Positions 6,713 through 16,696 of a stretch of 64,000 bases of DNA are shown piece after piece. This DNA is from Nanobdellota archaeon (lineage in GTDB: Archaea > Nanobdellota > Nanobdellia > Woesearchaeales > JAGLXL01), in the NCBI GenBank assembly GCA_023132895.1, contig JAGLXL010000005.1:1-64000 (forward strand), in the 5' to 3' direction. Under the pieces are notes generated by a model. The model did not search any database. It was not told the origin of the DNA and saw only the letters and a program-made list of their open reading frames with translations. Each line of letters opens with the position of its first letter. Positions within the stretch are counted from its first letter, which is position 1. A program made the translations under genes and the position numbers.

Positions 6713-8761
6713 ATGAAAACCTTAATCACATCAGCATTACCCTATGCTAACGGAGAGGTCCATATTGGCCAAATGTTGGAATATGTCCAGACAGATATCT
6801 ATTCCAGGTTTTTGAAGTTGATTGGGGAGGATATCATCTACATGTGTGCTTCTGACATGCACGGCACGCCAATAGAAGTCAATGCCCAGAAAGCAGGCAT
6901 TAAGCCAGAAGAATTTGCCAATAAAAATCATGAAAAGAATAAGAAGACTTTTAAGAAATATTTAATCGGCTTTGATAATTATCATAAGACTCACAGTCCT
7001 GAGAATGAGGAGTTAAGCAATTATTTCTTTGACAAGATGAAGAAAAAAGGACATATTGTCAAGAAAAAAGTTGAAGTTATCTATTGTGAGGAGTGTAATC
7101 GTAGTTTGCCTGATAGATATGTTCGCGGGACTTGTCCTCAATGCGGAACCCATGAGCAATACGGGGATGTTTGTGAGCAATGCGGCATCACTTTGAAAGG
7201 AACTGATTTGTTAAATCCAAAATGTTCTATTTGCGGTAAGACACCAATCACCAAGGATGCTGAACATTATTTTTTTCGTTTATCTAATTTCACCAAGAAA
7301 TTAACTGACTGGCTGAATCATAATAAGAATCTGCAGCCAGAAATCAAGAAACATATTTTTGGCTGGATTGAAAAAGGCCTTGAGGATTGGTGTATAAGTC
7401 GGGAAGGTCCGTATTTTGGTTTTAAGATTCCTGGTGAAAAGAATTTATATTTTTATGTCTGGCTGGACGCGCCAATTGGTTATGTTTCTTCGACTAAAAA
7501 TTATTGTGATAAGGGTGAATGTGACTGGAAAGATTACTGGCAGGGCAAGAGCAGAATTATTCATGTAATCGGCAAGGATATTATTTATTTTCATTTTCTC
7601 TTTTGGCCGGCGATGTTGATGGCAGCTGATTTAAATTTGCCAGAAGATATTGTTGTTCATGGGTTTTTGACGGTTAATGGACAGAGGATGTCGAAGTCCA
7701 GAGGGACATTCTTTACAGCCAAGGAATTTGCTGAGCTGTATAATCCTGAATATCTTCGTTTTTATTATGCCAAGAACCTGAGTAAGAAAATGACTGACTT
7801 GGATTTAAATTTTGGAGATTTTAAAGATACCATCAATAATGAATTAGTGGCTAATTTAGGAAATTTTTCTTACAGGACATTGTCTTTTATTGACAAGAAT
7901 TATGACGGTGAGATTAGTGAGATTGAAAAGGATGAAGAGTTGATCGGGAAAGTAAAGCATATTGTGGAACATGTTGAGAAGGCTTATCATGCTTTTGATT
8001 TTAGAGAAGCGGTCAAAGGTATTATGGAGATTTCTTCTCTAGGAAATGCTTATTTTCAAAAGAAAGAGCCTTGGAAAGACAAAGAAGGCGCTAAAAAGGC
8101 AGTGGGTTTGTGCGCTAATCTGGTTCGGAGTTTGTCGATTTTAATTAAGCCAGTTTTGCCAAAGATGTCTGTTGATTTGGAAAAACAATTTGGAGAGAAA
8201 GATTTGAAATGGAATAAAATTGCTTTTGACAAAAAAATCAAATTAAAAGAAGCAAAGCCATTGTTTAAGAAAATTGAAAAACTGCCTGAGAAAACAAAGA
8301 AATTTCCTCTGAAGATGAAGGTGGCCAAGATTGTGGATGTTAAGGAGCATCCCAAGGCAGACAAGTTATATGTTTTAGATATCAGTCTGGGCAAGGAAAA
8401 GAGAACTATTGTAGCTGGTTTGAAAAGATACTACGAGCCAGAGGTTTTGAAAGGCAAACACATTGTAGTTTGCGTTAATCTTGAGCCGGCCAAGATCAGG
8501 GGGATCGAAAGCAATGGTATGTTGTTGGCTGCTGAAGACGGCATCAATGTAACTTTGTTAGAGGCACCAAAATCAAAACCTGGTGATGATGTTTTAGTTG
8601 AAGGATATGAATCTGATGACAAGCAAATTACTTTTGAAGAATTTAAGAAATTAGATATTAAAGTAATTAATGGGAAAGTAGTTTGGGAAAAGAGCGATTT
8701 CCATACTGTTAAGGAAGAAATTAAGGTTGAAGGTGTGAATGACGGTGCGCAGATAGGTTGA
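6713..8761 (+). CDS. metG: Methionyl-tRNA synthetase with fused C-terminal tRNA-binding domain
   Basis: 682 residues, class I synthetase that charges tRNA-Met. HIGH motif as HIGQ (17-20), KMSKS as RMSKS (325-329), and four zinc-knuckle CxxC pairs (C125/C128, C141/C144, C154/C157, C171/C174) in the connective peptide. The anticodon-binding helical domain follows, and residues ~575-682 form an EMAP-II/Trbp-like OB domain (FPLKMKVAKIVDVKEHPKAD onwards) that helps bind tRNA; in many archaea this is a separate protein. A stretch after the OB domain (about 640-682) looks like a short family-specific tail. Leaderless start with its own TATA box. Confidence 0.95.
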   Translation: MKTLITSALPYANGEVHIGQMLEYVQTDIYSRFLKLIGEDIIYMCASDMHGTPIEVNAQKAGIKPEEFANKNHEKNKKTFKKYLIGFDNYHKTHSPENEELSNYFFDKMKKKGHIVKKKVEVIYCEECNRSLPDRYVRGTCPQCGTHEQYGDVCEQCGITLKGTDLLNPKCSICGKTPITKDAEHYFFRLSNFTKKLTDWLNHNKNLQPEIKKHIFGWIEKGLEDWCISREGPYFGFKIPGEKNLYFYVWLDAPIGYVSSTKNYCDKGECDWKDYWQGKSRIIHVIGKDIIYFHFLFWPAMLMAADLNLPEDIVVHGFLTVNGQRMSKSRGTFFTAKEFAELYNPEYLRFYYAKNLSKKMTDLDLNFGDFKDTINNELVANLGNFSYRTLSFIDKNYDGEISEIEKDEELIGKVKHIVEHVEKAYHAFDFREAVKGIMEISSLGNAYFQKKEPWKDKEGAKKAVGLCANLVRSLSILIKPVLPKMSVDLEKQFGEKDLKWNKIAFDKKIKLKEAKPLFKKIEKLPEKTKKFPLKMKVAKIVDVKEHPKADKLYVLDISLGKEKRTIVAGLKRYYEPEVLKGKHIVVCVNLEPAKIRGIESNGMLLAAEDGINVTLLEAPKSKPGDDVLVEGYESDDKQITFEEFKKLDIKVINGKVVWEKSDFHTVKEEIKVEGVNDGAQIG

Positions 8762-8836
8762 TTTTAGCTTTATTCTACCAAAATATTTAAAAAGAGTAAA
8801 ATAATCTTTTAAGCTAAGAAAGAAAAGAGGGGTTTA

Positions 8837-11119
8837 ATGAGTAAAAGACAGCGGTTAAACGAGTTTAACCTGGTCTCTTTTTCATTGAAAAAGAGGGGTC
8901 AGATAACAGTATTTATTATAGTGGGTGTAGTGATTCTTTTAGCTTTTATAGCAATATTTGCAATTCGTTCTTATGTTATCCGGCAGGAAGTTGCTGAAGT
9001 AGCCAGGCCAATTGCAGAAGAACTGCCTGGTGAGTTTGAAGCTCTTCGTGTTTTTACTGAAAACTGCATTGAAACAGTGGCTGAAAGAGGTCTGATCAGG
9101 TTAGGGCAGCAGGGAGGTTATATCTATCCAAGGACCTGGGCAGGCATGGAGTTTGATGAAACAAATCCGACTGATTCAGATGGTCTGGCTTTTCCTGGTT
9201 CTGATTTAAGGGTGCCTTATTGGTGGTATAATAATGTTGAGAATGAGCAAAATAGGATTGCTTTGGATTCAAAAAGGCCAAGTGTTGATGATATGGAAGA
9301 TGATTTAGCCAGGTATGTTGATTTAGAATTAGCAAGATGTTTAGACGGTTATTCTTCTTTTGTGCCTTTGGGTTTTGAAGTTGAGGAAGAAGGTTTTGTG
9401 ACACGAGCCGAAATTGTGCCGGGTATAGTTAAATTTTTAGTCAGCCATCCCCTGACAATTAAAAAAGGAGCAGGTGAAGCTGAGCTGGAGAATTTTTATG
9501 TTGAGATTGATGTTGAATTATTGCACATGTATGAGATTGCTTCTTTGATTGCTGAGTCGCAGCAGAACTATTCCTTTTTAGAGCAGCATACTTTGAATTT
9601 GATTGAGATTTTTTCAGATGTTGATGAAAATAAACTGCCGCCAATGACTGACAATACTTTTGAAGATTCTGAGAATATAAAGTGGAAAAAAGAGGAGGTA
9701 GTTGAAGATTTAAAAGTTATTTTGATGAGCTATATACCTTTTTTGAGATATTATCAAAGTGCTAATTATGTTAATTATGAATTTCCAGCAGGCACGCCTT
9801 TGAAAGATATGCATCAAAGAGTTTATAATAATATGATTTTACCTTTAGGAGGAGCTGAGGATTTAGAAGTAAGGTTCCAATATCTTGACCTGTGGGAGCC
9901 TTATATTAGTTTTAATTCAGAGGGTGATTTTATAGAATCAACTAAATTAGGACCAATTGATTTTTTTATAGATGAATTTACCTGGTATCGGTATAATACA
10001 GTCTATGACATTTCTTATCCTATTTTTGTTTCTCTTAATTCTCCTGAATCTTTTAACGGAGAAGGATATTTTTTTAACTTTGCTTTGGAAACAAATATCA
10101 GGAATAATCAGGCAGTGGAGCCAGGAAGTTTTGTTGGTTTAATCTCTGATTATGAAGAAAGCTTATTATGCAATCCTGAACAAAGAGCTTCTGGTGAAAT
10201 TACAGTGAGAGTAATTGATGCCTATACCAATGAACCAATTCCTGAAGCAACTGTATATTTTTCTGATGAGGAAGAAACCTGTTCTATGGGTTCAACAGAC
10301 AGCGATGGGATTTTAAAAGAAAGTTTTCCGATTATGATTGGAGGATCAGTTTCAGCTGCCAAAGAAAGATATTTAATGCGCTTTGAAAGATTGGATGTAA
10401 GACAAGATACAACTGGTTTATTGGAAATCAAGCTCTGGCCGTTTAAGGATGTGGAATTAGGAGTTTTTAAAAAGAAATTATTTAACTGCAAAGTGAAAGG
10501 CGGGAATGAAGTCTGTTATTATTCTTCAGGAAATCTGACAGTTGATAATCCTTTGCATGCAGCCTTGTTATTGCTGAATAAAACAATTTTAGAAGAAGCA
10601 AATTCTGGAGTTATTGAAGGGAGCAGCAAAGCAGATGTTTCAATCTGGCGTTTTTCAAATGCTCCAGTTGATCTAGAAGAAACAGATGAAGTAGCAGTTG
10701 TGCTCCAAAGGTTGTCTGACGATGAAAAACCATTTTCAATTGGCTCTTATGTTTTGGGAACAGATTTTGGAGAGATCAGGTTAGTTCCTGGAACTTATGA
10801 AGTAACTTTGGCTTTGATTGCCAATAAGGATTTTATAATTCCTGATGAAGAAAGATGTTTTGATGATGAGTGTTTTAATTTTGATGGTATTTTTATGGAG
10901 AATGTTCCAGCAGGCGGCTTGATTTGGAAAGACGGCGTAACTTGGGAGCTGAAACCTTCTGATTTATACGGCGCTGAGAGGTTGAATTTTTTTGTACTTT
11001 ATCCTGCGGTTTTTGATATTCCTGAAGAAGCCAGAATTTTAGAAGATTTAACACAAATGGGCCAAACTAAGAATAATTCAATTATTTTCAAAGAGAGGTT
11101 GCAGCCGGTGTTTACATGA
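8837..11119 (+). CDS. Surface protein with class III signal, paralogue A
   Basis: 760 residues. A KKRGQITVFIIVG signal, as in DPANN pilin-like proteins, is followed by one membrane segment (about 22-43); the rest should be outside the cell. The ATG at 8837 has a GAGGGG site, but the first ~17 residues come from a hairpin sequence (8838-8885), and TTG 8885 would give the usual MKKRGQ start. Residues after 60 match paralogue B at 16697 (NCIETVAERGL/NCLEAVVMDGL, QGGYIY, PYW, ARYV/SRYI, CLDGY/CLEGF). Near 450-500 is a carboxypeptidase-regulatory-like fold (ITVRVIDAYTNEPIPEATVY). The next gene overlaps by 4 nt. Function unknown; probably cell-surface structure. Confidence 0.75.
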   Translation: MSKRQRLNEFNLVSFSLKKRGQITVFIIVGVVILLAFIAIFAIRSYVIRQEVAEVARPIAEELPGEFEALRVFTENCIETVAERGLIRLGQQGGYIYPRTWAGMEFDETNPTDSDGLAFPGSDLRVPYWWYNNVENEQNRIALDSKRPSVDDMEDDLARYVDLELARCLDGYSSFVPLGFEVEEEGFVTRAEIVPGIVKFLVSHPLTIKKGAGEAELENFYVEIDVELLHMYEIASLIAESQQNYSFLEQHTLNLIEIFSDVDENKLPPMTDNTFEDSENIKWKKEEVVEDLKVILMSYIPFLRYYQSANYVNYEFPAGTPLKDMHQRVYNNMILPLGGAEDLEVRFQYLDLWEPYISFNSEGDFIESTKLGPIDFFIDEFTWYRYNTVYDISYPIFVSLNSPESFNGEGYFFNFALETNIRNNQAVEPGSFVGLISDYEESLLCNPEQRASGEITVRVIDAYTNEPIPEATVYFSDEEETCSMGSTDSDGILKESFPIMIGGSVSAAKERYLMRFERLDVRQDTTGLLEIKLWPFKDVELGVFKKKLFNCKVKGGNEVCYYSSGNLTVDNPLHAALLLLNKTILEEANSGVIEGSSKADVSIWRFSNAPVDLEETDEVAVVLQRLSDDEKPFSIGSYVLGTDFGEIRLVPGTYEVTLALIANKDFIIPDEERCFDDECFNFDGIFMENVPAGGLIWKDGVTWELKPSDLYGAERLNFFVLYPAVFDIPEEARILEDLTQMGQTKNNSIIFKERLQPVFT
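8838..8885 (+). repeat. Hairpin element at the start of surface gene A
   Basis: GGTTAAAC-GA-GTTTAACC (8853-8870) forms the core. Flanking bases also pair (AAAAGA side against TCTCTTTT), giving arms of about 22 bp. The hairpin is followed by the AAAAAGAGGGG start of the class III signal. A sister hairpin sits at the same place in paralogue B. Confidence 0.7.
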
Positions 11120-14100
11120 GCAAAGAAAAAGTGTTGAGGATGCTGTCGATTTTTGTAGCTGTTTTAGTGATAGCCCTGCCATTTTATATTTCTGATGTTC
11201 ATGCCCAGTCTTTGACAATTGTAAAAAATTCAGGCCAAGGTAATGTTGAAGATGCAGACGGTTCTGGTTATGCTAATCTAAGGAATGATATCTGGACATT
11301 GATTGTCAGGGCAACAACTGGTTCAACAGTAACAGCAAACGAAGTTGATGTAAATGGGCTGACCTTTTCCCAATATCAGGGGACCTGCGCCCCAAGTGGA
11401 GCAGGAGGTTATGGGTGCACCTATATTTTTGATTATTCAACTGGAGCGATGAGTCCAGAATACAAATATCCTATAGTTGTTGATTTATACAGCACTGGCA
11501 GAGCGCAATTACTGGCAACTACTTCTTCTACTTTGACAGTTGATGGTTCGGCGCCAGATGTTGTTGATTTAGAGATGAGGCAGAATCAAAATATGGTCGG
11601 CGTGACAATGACAGTTGAAGACCAGCCATTTGACTGCGCTGGCATTGGCAGGATAGAGGTTTATGATGGAGATACAGACACTTTGTTAAAAACTTTGCAA
11701 GGAAGTGAATTAGACAACCAATTAGATGACCAATGCGGTGAAAATGATATTTCAACATCAACTGTTTTTCCTTCAGCCGGCAGTATTTCTAAAACCGGCA
11801 AGATTAAGGTTTATGACAGAGTAGGAAATGTGGTGACAGCTACTGATGATTTTGTTTTTGATTATACAAGTCCGGTTGTTTTTACCCAGACATTGAAGTT
11901 AGGTGAGTTCAGCCAGTATATTCCTTCGGGCAATGCTTTTTTAGATATTTCAATCAATATTTCAGAAGACTGCGATGATTGTTTAACTGCTGAGGCAACT
12001 TCAACTGATTGGGGATGGCTGGATGAGCCTGGTGTTTGTACTAAAGTAGATTATGATACTGGCATGTTTACCTGTGTCTGGGCCAATAAGAATATTCCTT
12101 TGGATGAAGATGTTGAGTTGGATTTGGTGGTTTCAGACGGCGCTAATATTGTGAATCAGCATGTTTCTAAGAGCTTTACTTATGATTCAACTGATCCGGT
12201 AATTGCTTTTTTTGGTGCTGGTGAGCATGACGGCAAGATTTATGTTAATCCTGGATATAATGTAATTACGGCTATTTTTGATGAGCGCGAGAGCGGCATG
12301 GATGTTGATTCTATTGAAGCTGACTTGCATGCGCTGGATCCGTTTAAAGGTGTAAGATTTCCTCCTGATAACTGCACTCTGTCAGGACATTTATGGACTT
12401 GTTATTGGTATAATGTGGAGAATGTTGCAGATAGTTCAGTGGCCAAGATTCATTTAGTTCAAGCTAAGGATATGGTGGGCAATGCAGTTGATACAACTGC
12501 CGGCATTGCAACTGTGAATGCTGAATTAGATGATGTTGACCCAGTGATTCCTGAAGATGAAATACAGATATTTGCTTTAGGTCCTGAGGGAGCAGTGAGT
12601 TTTTATCAAAGCCAGGATATTTTAAAGATTGATTTTGTGGTTGAAGAAGACCAGGGGGTGGTGGCTAAGGTTGATTTGAATGATATTGTCAATCCAAATG
12701 AATTTATTGGTGTGATTCATGACAATGGTATAGTTGAGGCCAGCTGTACAGGAGGCAATGGGACTTATTCCTGCACTGCTTTAACACCTCGGATAAAAAG
12801 TTCTGATTCAAATGCTGAAATAGAAATTATTGTTACAGATACTGCTGGGAATATTGGCAGGAGGGTTTATGGCGGCATTGAAATTTTGGGGCAGTTGAGT
12901 GAAGCAAATCCTAATCATTGGAAGGTCAAGGATATTGGAATTTCTATGTCTCCAAGCGGAGTGGATACAACAACAACTGATTTAGTTGCCCAGAGAGTTT
13001 TTGTCAGGATTCCTTTGGAAAAAACAACACCTGAAGTTTCGATGCTGGGAAGCACTTTTGACAGCTGCACTAATGACGGCAATTTAGATAAAGGATTAAT
13101 GGTCAATAATATGTTTGCCTCAACAAATCCTTATTTAGTTTTAGAACTGAAAACATTTGATTCTTCTTCAATAGATGCTTTACGCATGAATTGCACAATC
13201 AATATTTTCAGTGAATTAAACGGCGATGCGATTATCAATGCTGAGAAAGAAACTTTTGAAGTAGAAATTCCATTTTATATGACTGAATTTGATTCTGAGC
13301 GGGCAAGTTTAGATGCCAAAATCGAAAAAGCTCGTGACAGAGCTGAAACTGGTTATTATAAGACAATTGGAGTTTTAACAGATATTATTATTTATGCCAA
13401 GTATGGCTGTATTGCAGTAAGTATTATCGATAGTCTCAGGCAATTGGTTGATATTGTAACAGCTGGGTTGGAAGTATTGAAACTAACTCCAGCTTCAGAT
13501 AAAGCAAGAGCTGCGCAATGTAAAACAATGAAAGACGCAACAGCAAGTTTCGAAGACACAGCTTTAGAGGCGTTGGATAAATTATGTAAAATTGTTTCTT
13601 GTGAATTGGGATTAGTCAATGCTTTGCAAGAGGCGTTTTCAATTAAGGATGAAGATACTGGAAAGGTAAAACATGACCTTGATGGTTGGTGGAAAGACCA
13701 TGTTTCAACTCCAGCGCAAACTAATTACATGATGGCAACTGAAAAAGACGGCAAAAAACCAGCCAGTGCACGGATTGCAGAGTTTAGAGAAGAAGCAGGA
13801 GTTAATACAGACCCTTATTCAAATATTATCATGGCAGTAGTGCATCTTTGTGTACCGGCAATTATTTTCAATCTTGATAAATTAAGGCAGATAGAATGCC
13901 GTTATATTGATTGTCTGGAAAATGATGTTAAAAATGGAGTGACAACTATAGATGCCTGCAAGGATTTGAAAAGATACCAGACATGCAAATATTGGATTGG
14001 CGGAGTTTTTTCATTAATACCTTATGTTGGATTGGTTGATGGGATTGTGGCAAAATTAAAAGGCATGTTAAAGGATCCAGTTGGATTGCTGGAATTTGTT

Positions 14101-14271
14101 TTGGTTTATGGCTGCAATAAGCTTTGTGATGCTTCTAGTGTATCAGCTGTTATTTGCAGTTTTGTTTATGCTTTGAGCACTGTGTTGGATATTGCTAATG
14201 ATATTGCAGCAATGGCAAGCCAATATAAAACTTTGAATGCAGATTATTGCTCGCAGGTTGGAATTAGCTAA
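11116..14271 (+). CDS. Large secreted Ig-like protein, paralogue A
   Basis: 1051 residues. An N-terminal signal peptide (about 1-30, ending near VHAQS) precedes several bacterial-Ig/cadherin-like beta domains up to about 700; DPVIAFFG and similar DSTDPVI boundary motifs recur. The last third is helical and Cys-rich with hydrophobic helices (around 755-785, 915-935, 960-985 and 1010-1040) and could anchor it in the membrane. ATG 11116 overlaps the stop of gene A by 4 nt, so the two are translationally coupled. The same pair of genes recurs at 16697/18589. No enzyme motif seen; probably an adhesin or cell-envelope component. Confidence 0.65.
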   Translation: MSKEKVLRMLSIFVAVLVIALPFYISDVHAQSLTIVKNSGQGNVEDADGSGYANLRNDIWTLIVRATTGSTVTANEVDVNGLTFSQYQGTCAPSGAGGYGCTYIFDYSTGAMSPEYKYPIVVDLYSTGRAQLLATTSSTLTVDGSAPDVVDLEMRQNQNMVGVTMTVEDQPFDCAGIGRIEVYDGDTDTLLKTLQGSELDNQLDDQCGENDISTSTVFPSAGSISKTGKIKVYDRVGNVVTATDDFVFDYTSPVVFTQTLKLGEFSQYIPSGNAFLDISINISEDCDDCLTAEATSTDWGWLDEPGVCTKVDYDTGMFTCVWANKNIPLDEDVELDLVVSDGANIVNQHVSKSFTYDSTDPVIAFFGAGEHDGKIYVNPGYNVITAIFDERESGMDVDSIEADLHALDPFKGVRFPPDNCTLSGHLWTCYWYNVENVADSSVAKIHLVQAKDMVGNAVDTTAGIATVNAELDDVDPVIPEDEIQIFALGPEGAVSFYQSQDILKIDFVVEEDQGVVAKVDLNDIVNPNEFIGVIHDNGIVEASCTGGNGTYSCTALTPRIKSSDSNAEIEIIVTDTAGNIGRRVYGGIEILGQLSEANPNHWKVKDIGISMSPSGVDTTTTDLVAQRVFVRIPLEKTTPEVSMLGSTFDSCTNDGNLDKGLMVNNMFASTNPYLVLELKTFDSSSIDALRMNCTINIFSELNGDAIINAEKETFEVEIPFYMTEFDSERASLDAKIEKARDRAETGYYKTIGVLTDIIIYAKYGCIAVSIIDSLRQLVDIVTAGLEVLKLTPASDKARAAQCKTMKDATASFEDTALEALDKLCKIVSCELGLVNALQEAFSIKDEDTGKVKHDLDGWWKDHVSTPAQTNYMMATEKDGKKPASARIAEFREEAGVNTDPYSNIIMAVVHLCVPAIIFNLDKLRQIECRYIDCLENDVKNGVTTIDACKDLKRYQTCKYWIGGVFSLIPYVGLVDGIVAKLKGMLKDPVGLLEFVLVYGCNKLCDASSVSAVICSFVYALSTVLDIANDIAAMASQYKTLNADYCSQVGIS

Positions 14272-14272
14272 A

Positions 14273-15706
14273 ATGGAAAGAAAACATTATGTTTTAGTGT
14301 GGGTTTTGCTAGTTGTGGGGCTATTGGTTTTGACGATTTATTTTGAAGGCGGTATTAGCGGGGCAGCTGTTAGTGGGGAGGAATATTCAGCAACATTTAC
14401 TCCGGCAGGAGCAGAAAGAGACCCTTATCATCCTATTTATAAGACAAATGACGGACAAACTTGGCGTGTGTTTGTAGGTGGTCGAATGGGAGGAACATTG
14501 ACGACTCAGCAATTGCAAAGTCAATATAATCATCCGACTGATAGGAGTAATATTGAAACAGCGATTGCTGCTAGTTCTGGTGGAGGAGCTGCAGGAGGAG
14601 GACAACCAGCACCACAACCAGCTGCAGCACCACAACCAGCTGCAGGTGGTGGTGGAGTTGTAGGAACTGGTCATGGATGGGCTTCTGAGATTGGAGGGAA
14701 GATTTATGAAACAGATGATGGGCAAACTTGGTATGAAGTTCAAAATAACCAGAGAACTGTAAACACCCAGACAACTAAGCAATTAGATGGTTTAGCATCA
14801 GAGGATGAAAAAGGCGATCTATGGCTGACTTCTGCTAGGGCAGCTGCTGCAAGCAGCAGCCAGGCACGAAGACAGGCACAAGAACCATTTGTAACACAGT
14901 TTGCAAATGAATTAGGAGAAGCTTTGGGAACTTATGATTCAAAACATGACCTGTCTAATTTATTTTTTGACAGTAATGACAAAGCTGATTACCGCGATGA
15001 GGTTGATAGTTTTTTTGCCACTAATTATTTAGGATTAGAATACTATGAATCAGCTTTGTGCGCTCAGTGGTATCCGATTGAGGATGATACTATAGCCCGG
15101 ACAGAAACTCCAGATGGTTATTACCAGTTTTTAGGAAAGGTTCAAGGAGACCGTTCAGAACCTCTGCCAGTGATTTGTTCAACTCGGCAAGATTGCATTG
15201 ACCAAATTCATTTATCAGAAGCAGTTTGTAGTAACGGCCTTTGTAAAGTTAACAACCAAGTAAGACAAATGTATTTTTACAAGCTGACTGGTTCAGTCAG
15301 AGCTCCGAGTGATATAGAATTGACTCCTCATTTAGATGAAGATGGAGCAATATCATTCAATATTATTTTAAAAAGTAATGAAGGTCTAATGGTCCCTTTA
15401 TTTTTACAATATATTGAGTTAAAAAATGGAGAATTATGGCAATTAAACTTAGCTCCTTTTTATTCCAGCAAAAGATATGATGAAGTCTGCCTTTGGTTTG
15501 GAAAAAGGCCAAAGACTGTTAAAAGAAATCCAGTGGGACAGTCTTTTGTTCCTTTGCTTAATCTCAGGGGAGGAGGAGATGAAATAGTGGATGAATTCTG
15601 CAGTCCTTTGCCTGGAACCCAAAGAAGCTATAATAACGCCAACAATAATCCTGCTCCAAGTGGAGCAGTAGTTTCAGGAAGTAATTTAAACACAGGGATT
15701 TATTGA
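14273..15706 (+). CDS. Secreted protein with duplicated module
   Basis: 477 residues from ATG 14273, one base after the previous stop; the frame is open 12 codons further up, but that part lies inside the upstream gene. A membrane signal anchor (about 7-24) is followed by a module containing IYKTNDGQTW, an Ala/Gly/Pro/Gln-rich linker (about 100-140), and a second copy of the module (IYETDDGQTW). The C-terminal part is beta-rich with few cysteines and is not recognised. Part of the surface operon 8837-16511. Confidence 0.65.
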   Translation: MERKHYVLVWVLLVVGLLVLTIYFEGGISGAAVSGEEYSATFTPAGAERDPYHPIYKTNDGQTWRVFVGGRMGGTLTTQQLQSQYNHPTDRSNIETAIAASSGGGAAGGGQPAPQPAAAPQPAAGGGGVVGTGHGWASEIGGKIYETDDGQTWYEVQNNQRTVNTQTTKQLDGLASEDEKGDLWLTSARAAAASSSQARRQAQEPFVTQFANELGEALGTYDSKHDLSNLFFDSNDKADYRDEVDSFFATNYLGLEYYESALCAQWYPIEDDTIARTETPDGYYQFLGKVQGDRSEPLPVICSTRQDCIDQIHLSEAVCSNGLCKVNNQVRQMYFYKLTGSVRAPSDIELTPHLDEDGAISFNIILKSNEGLMVPLFLQYIELKNGELWQLNLAPFYSSKRYDEVCLWFGKRPKTVKRNPVGQSFVPLLNLRGGGDEIVDEFCSPLPGTQRSYNNANNNPAPSGAVVSGSNLNTGIY

Positions 15707-15707
15707 A

Positions 15708-16511
15708 ATGGCACATTGGAATAATTTTATCAAAAGTTTCAGGAAACTCAAGAAGAATTTTATTTATATTTTCTTAAGCAACGGCCTTTATGTATTTTTA
15801 GTTGTTTTATTTTATGAGCTAATCCAAAAACTTTTGTCTTGGCAAGGCAGTAATTTTACCCAAGGCAAGTCAGCAGAAGAGATTAATTCATTTCTTTTAT
15901 CAGCAACTTCTGAGCAACTGGAGGGAATGCTGGCTGAATTGAAAATATATCTAGCAACAATTTTTAGCTCTTATTTACTTTATTTGATTTTGATTATTGT
16001 TTTATTTTCTTTAAGCCAGGCTTTGATCTGGCATCTTTTGATGGGCAAGAAATTAAGTAAAAAACATTTTTGGAAATGGAATGTGTTTACTTTGATTATG
16101 GCGCCTGTTTTTTTGATCAGTCTGTTTTTGTTTTTGGGAGTAAAATTTCTAATCTTGTTTTTGATTAAGGGAATAAACGTCAATGTTTTTATGACCATCA
16201 ACCAGATTTTTAATTTGGTTTATTTGCTGGCGTTTGTTTATTTCTTTTTTATACTTTGCAGCCGGTTGACTTTAACTAATGAGATTTTTATTTCATTTAA
16301 GAGGACTTTTGGAGTTATTAAACAGAAATTTAAGGAGTTAAGTATTTCCTTTTTATTTGCTTTTTTAGTGGCAGTTGTGCTGTCGGTAATTTCAATTTTA
16401 ATCTTTACTGGCATACCATCCCTTTTGCCTTATTTGCTTTATGTTAACCTTGCAGTTGTACTTATTTTCTTGGCTTGGTTGAGCATTTATTTAGCTGATT
16501 TTGTTAACTAA
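15708..16511 (+). CDS. Multi-pass membrane protein, 267 aa
   Basis: About six hydrophobic helices (near 18-40, 78-103, 124-150, 165-190, 210-232, 238-260) with a short polar loop after the first. It begins one base after the previous stop and closes the first surface operon. Its layout resembles the membrane protein at 28357, but similarity is weak by eye. Function unknown; it could be an assembly or anchoring component for the secreted proteins of the operon. Confidence 0.6.
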   Translation: MAHWNNFIKSFRKLKKNFIYIFLSNGLYVFLVVLFYELIQKLLSWQGSNFTQGKSAEEINSFLLSATSEQLEGMLAELKIYLATIFSSYLLYLILIIVLFSLSQALIWHLLMGKKLSKKHFWKWNVFTLIMAPVFLISLFLFLGVKFLILFLIKGINVNVFMTINQIFNLVYLLAFVYFFFILCSRLTLTNEIFISFKRTFGVIKQKFKELSISFLFAFLVAVVLSVISILIFTGIPSLLPYLLYVNLAVVLIFLAWLSIYLADFVN

Positions 16512-16512
16512 A

Positions 16513-16528
16513 GTAAACAAGTGTTTAC
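16513..16528. repeat. Short palindrome after the first surface operon
   Basis: GTAAAC-AAGT-GTTTAC lies right after the stop at 16511, followed by AAAGTGAACAAA. It may act as an RNA 3' end or be a relic of the GGTAAAC palindromes nearby. Confidence 0.5.
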
Positions 16529-16590
16529 AAAAGTGAACAAATCCAGCGAAAATAAAGATTTTCTGGGTTTTACTTTAAAAAATCCAAACT

Positions 16591-16598
16591 TTTATAAA
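16591..16598 (+). promoter_or_regulatory. TATA box for the second surface operon
   Basis: TTTATAAA predicts a transcript start near 16621, so the hairpin at 16631-16676 is in the 5' untranslated region of the gene at 16697. Confidence 0.5.
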
Positions 16599-16630
16599 TA
16601 GAAAAACAATCTTAAAGTGGGTATTAGAAT

Positions 16631-16676
16631 GAAAAAGAGGTAGCGGGTAAACCAGTTTACCCTGACCATCTTTTTC
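16631..16676 (+). repeat. Hairpin element before surface gene B
   Basis: Arms of 22 nt (16631-16652 and 16655-16676) around a CA loop. The ends pair GAAAAAGA with TCTTTTTC and the core GGGTAAAC with GTTTACCC; a short middle part is mismatched. The 12-mer ATGAAAAAGAGG occurs just before (16629-16640) and again as the gene start (16697-16708), so the element appears inserted with duplication of the gene start. Confidence 0.75.
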
Positions 16677-16696
16677 ATAATTTAGGGAATCAGAAT

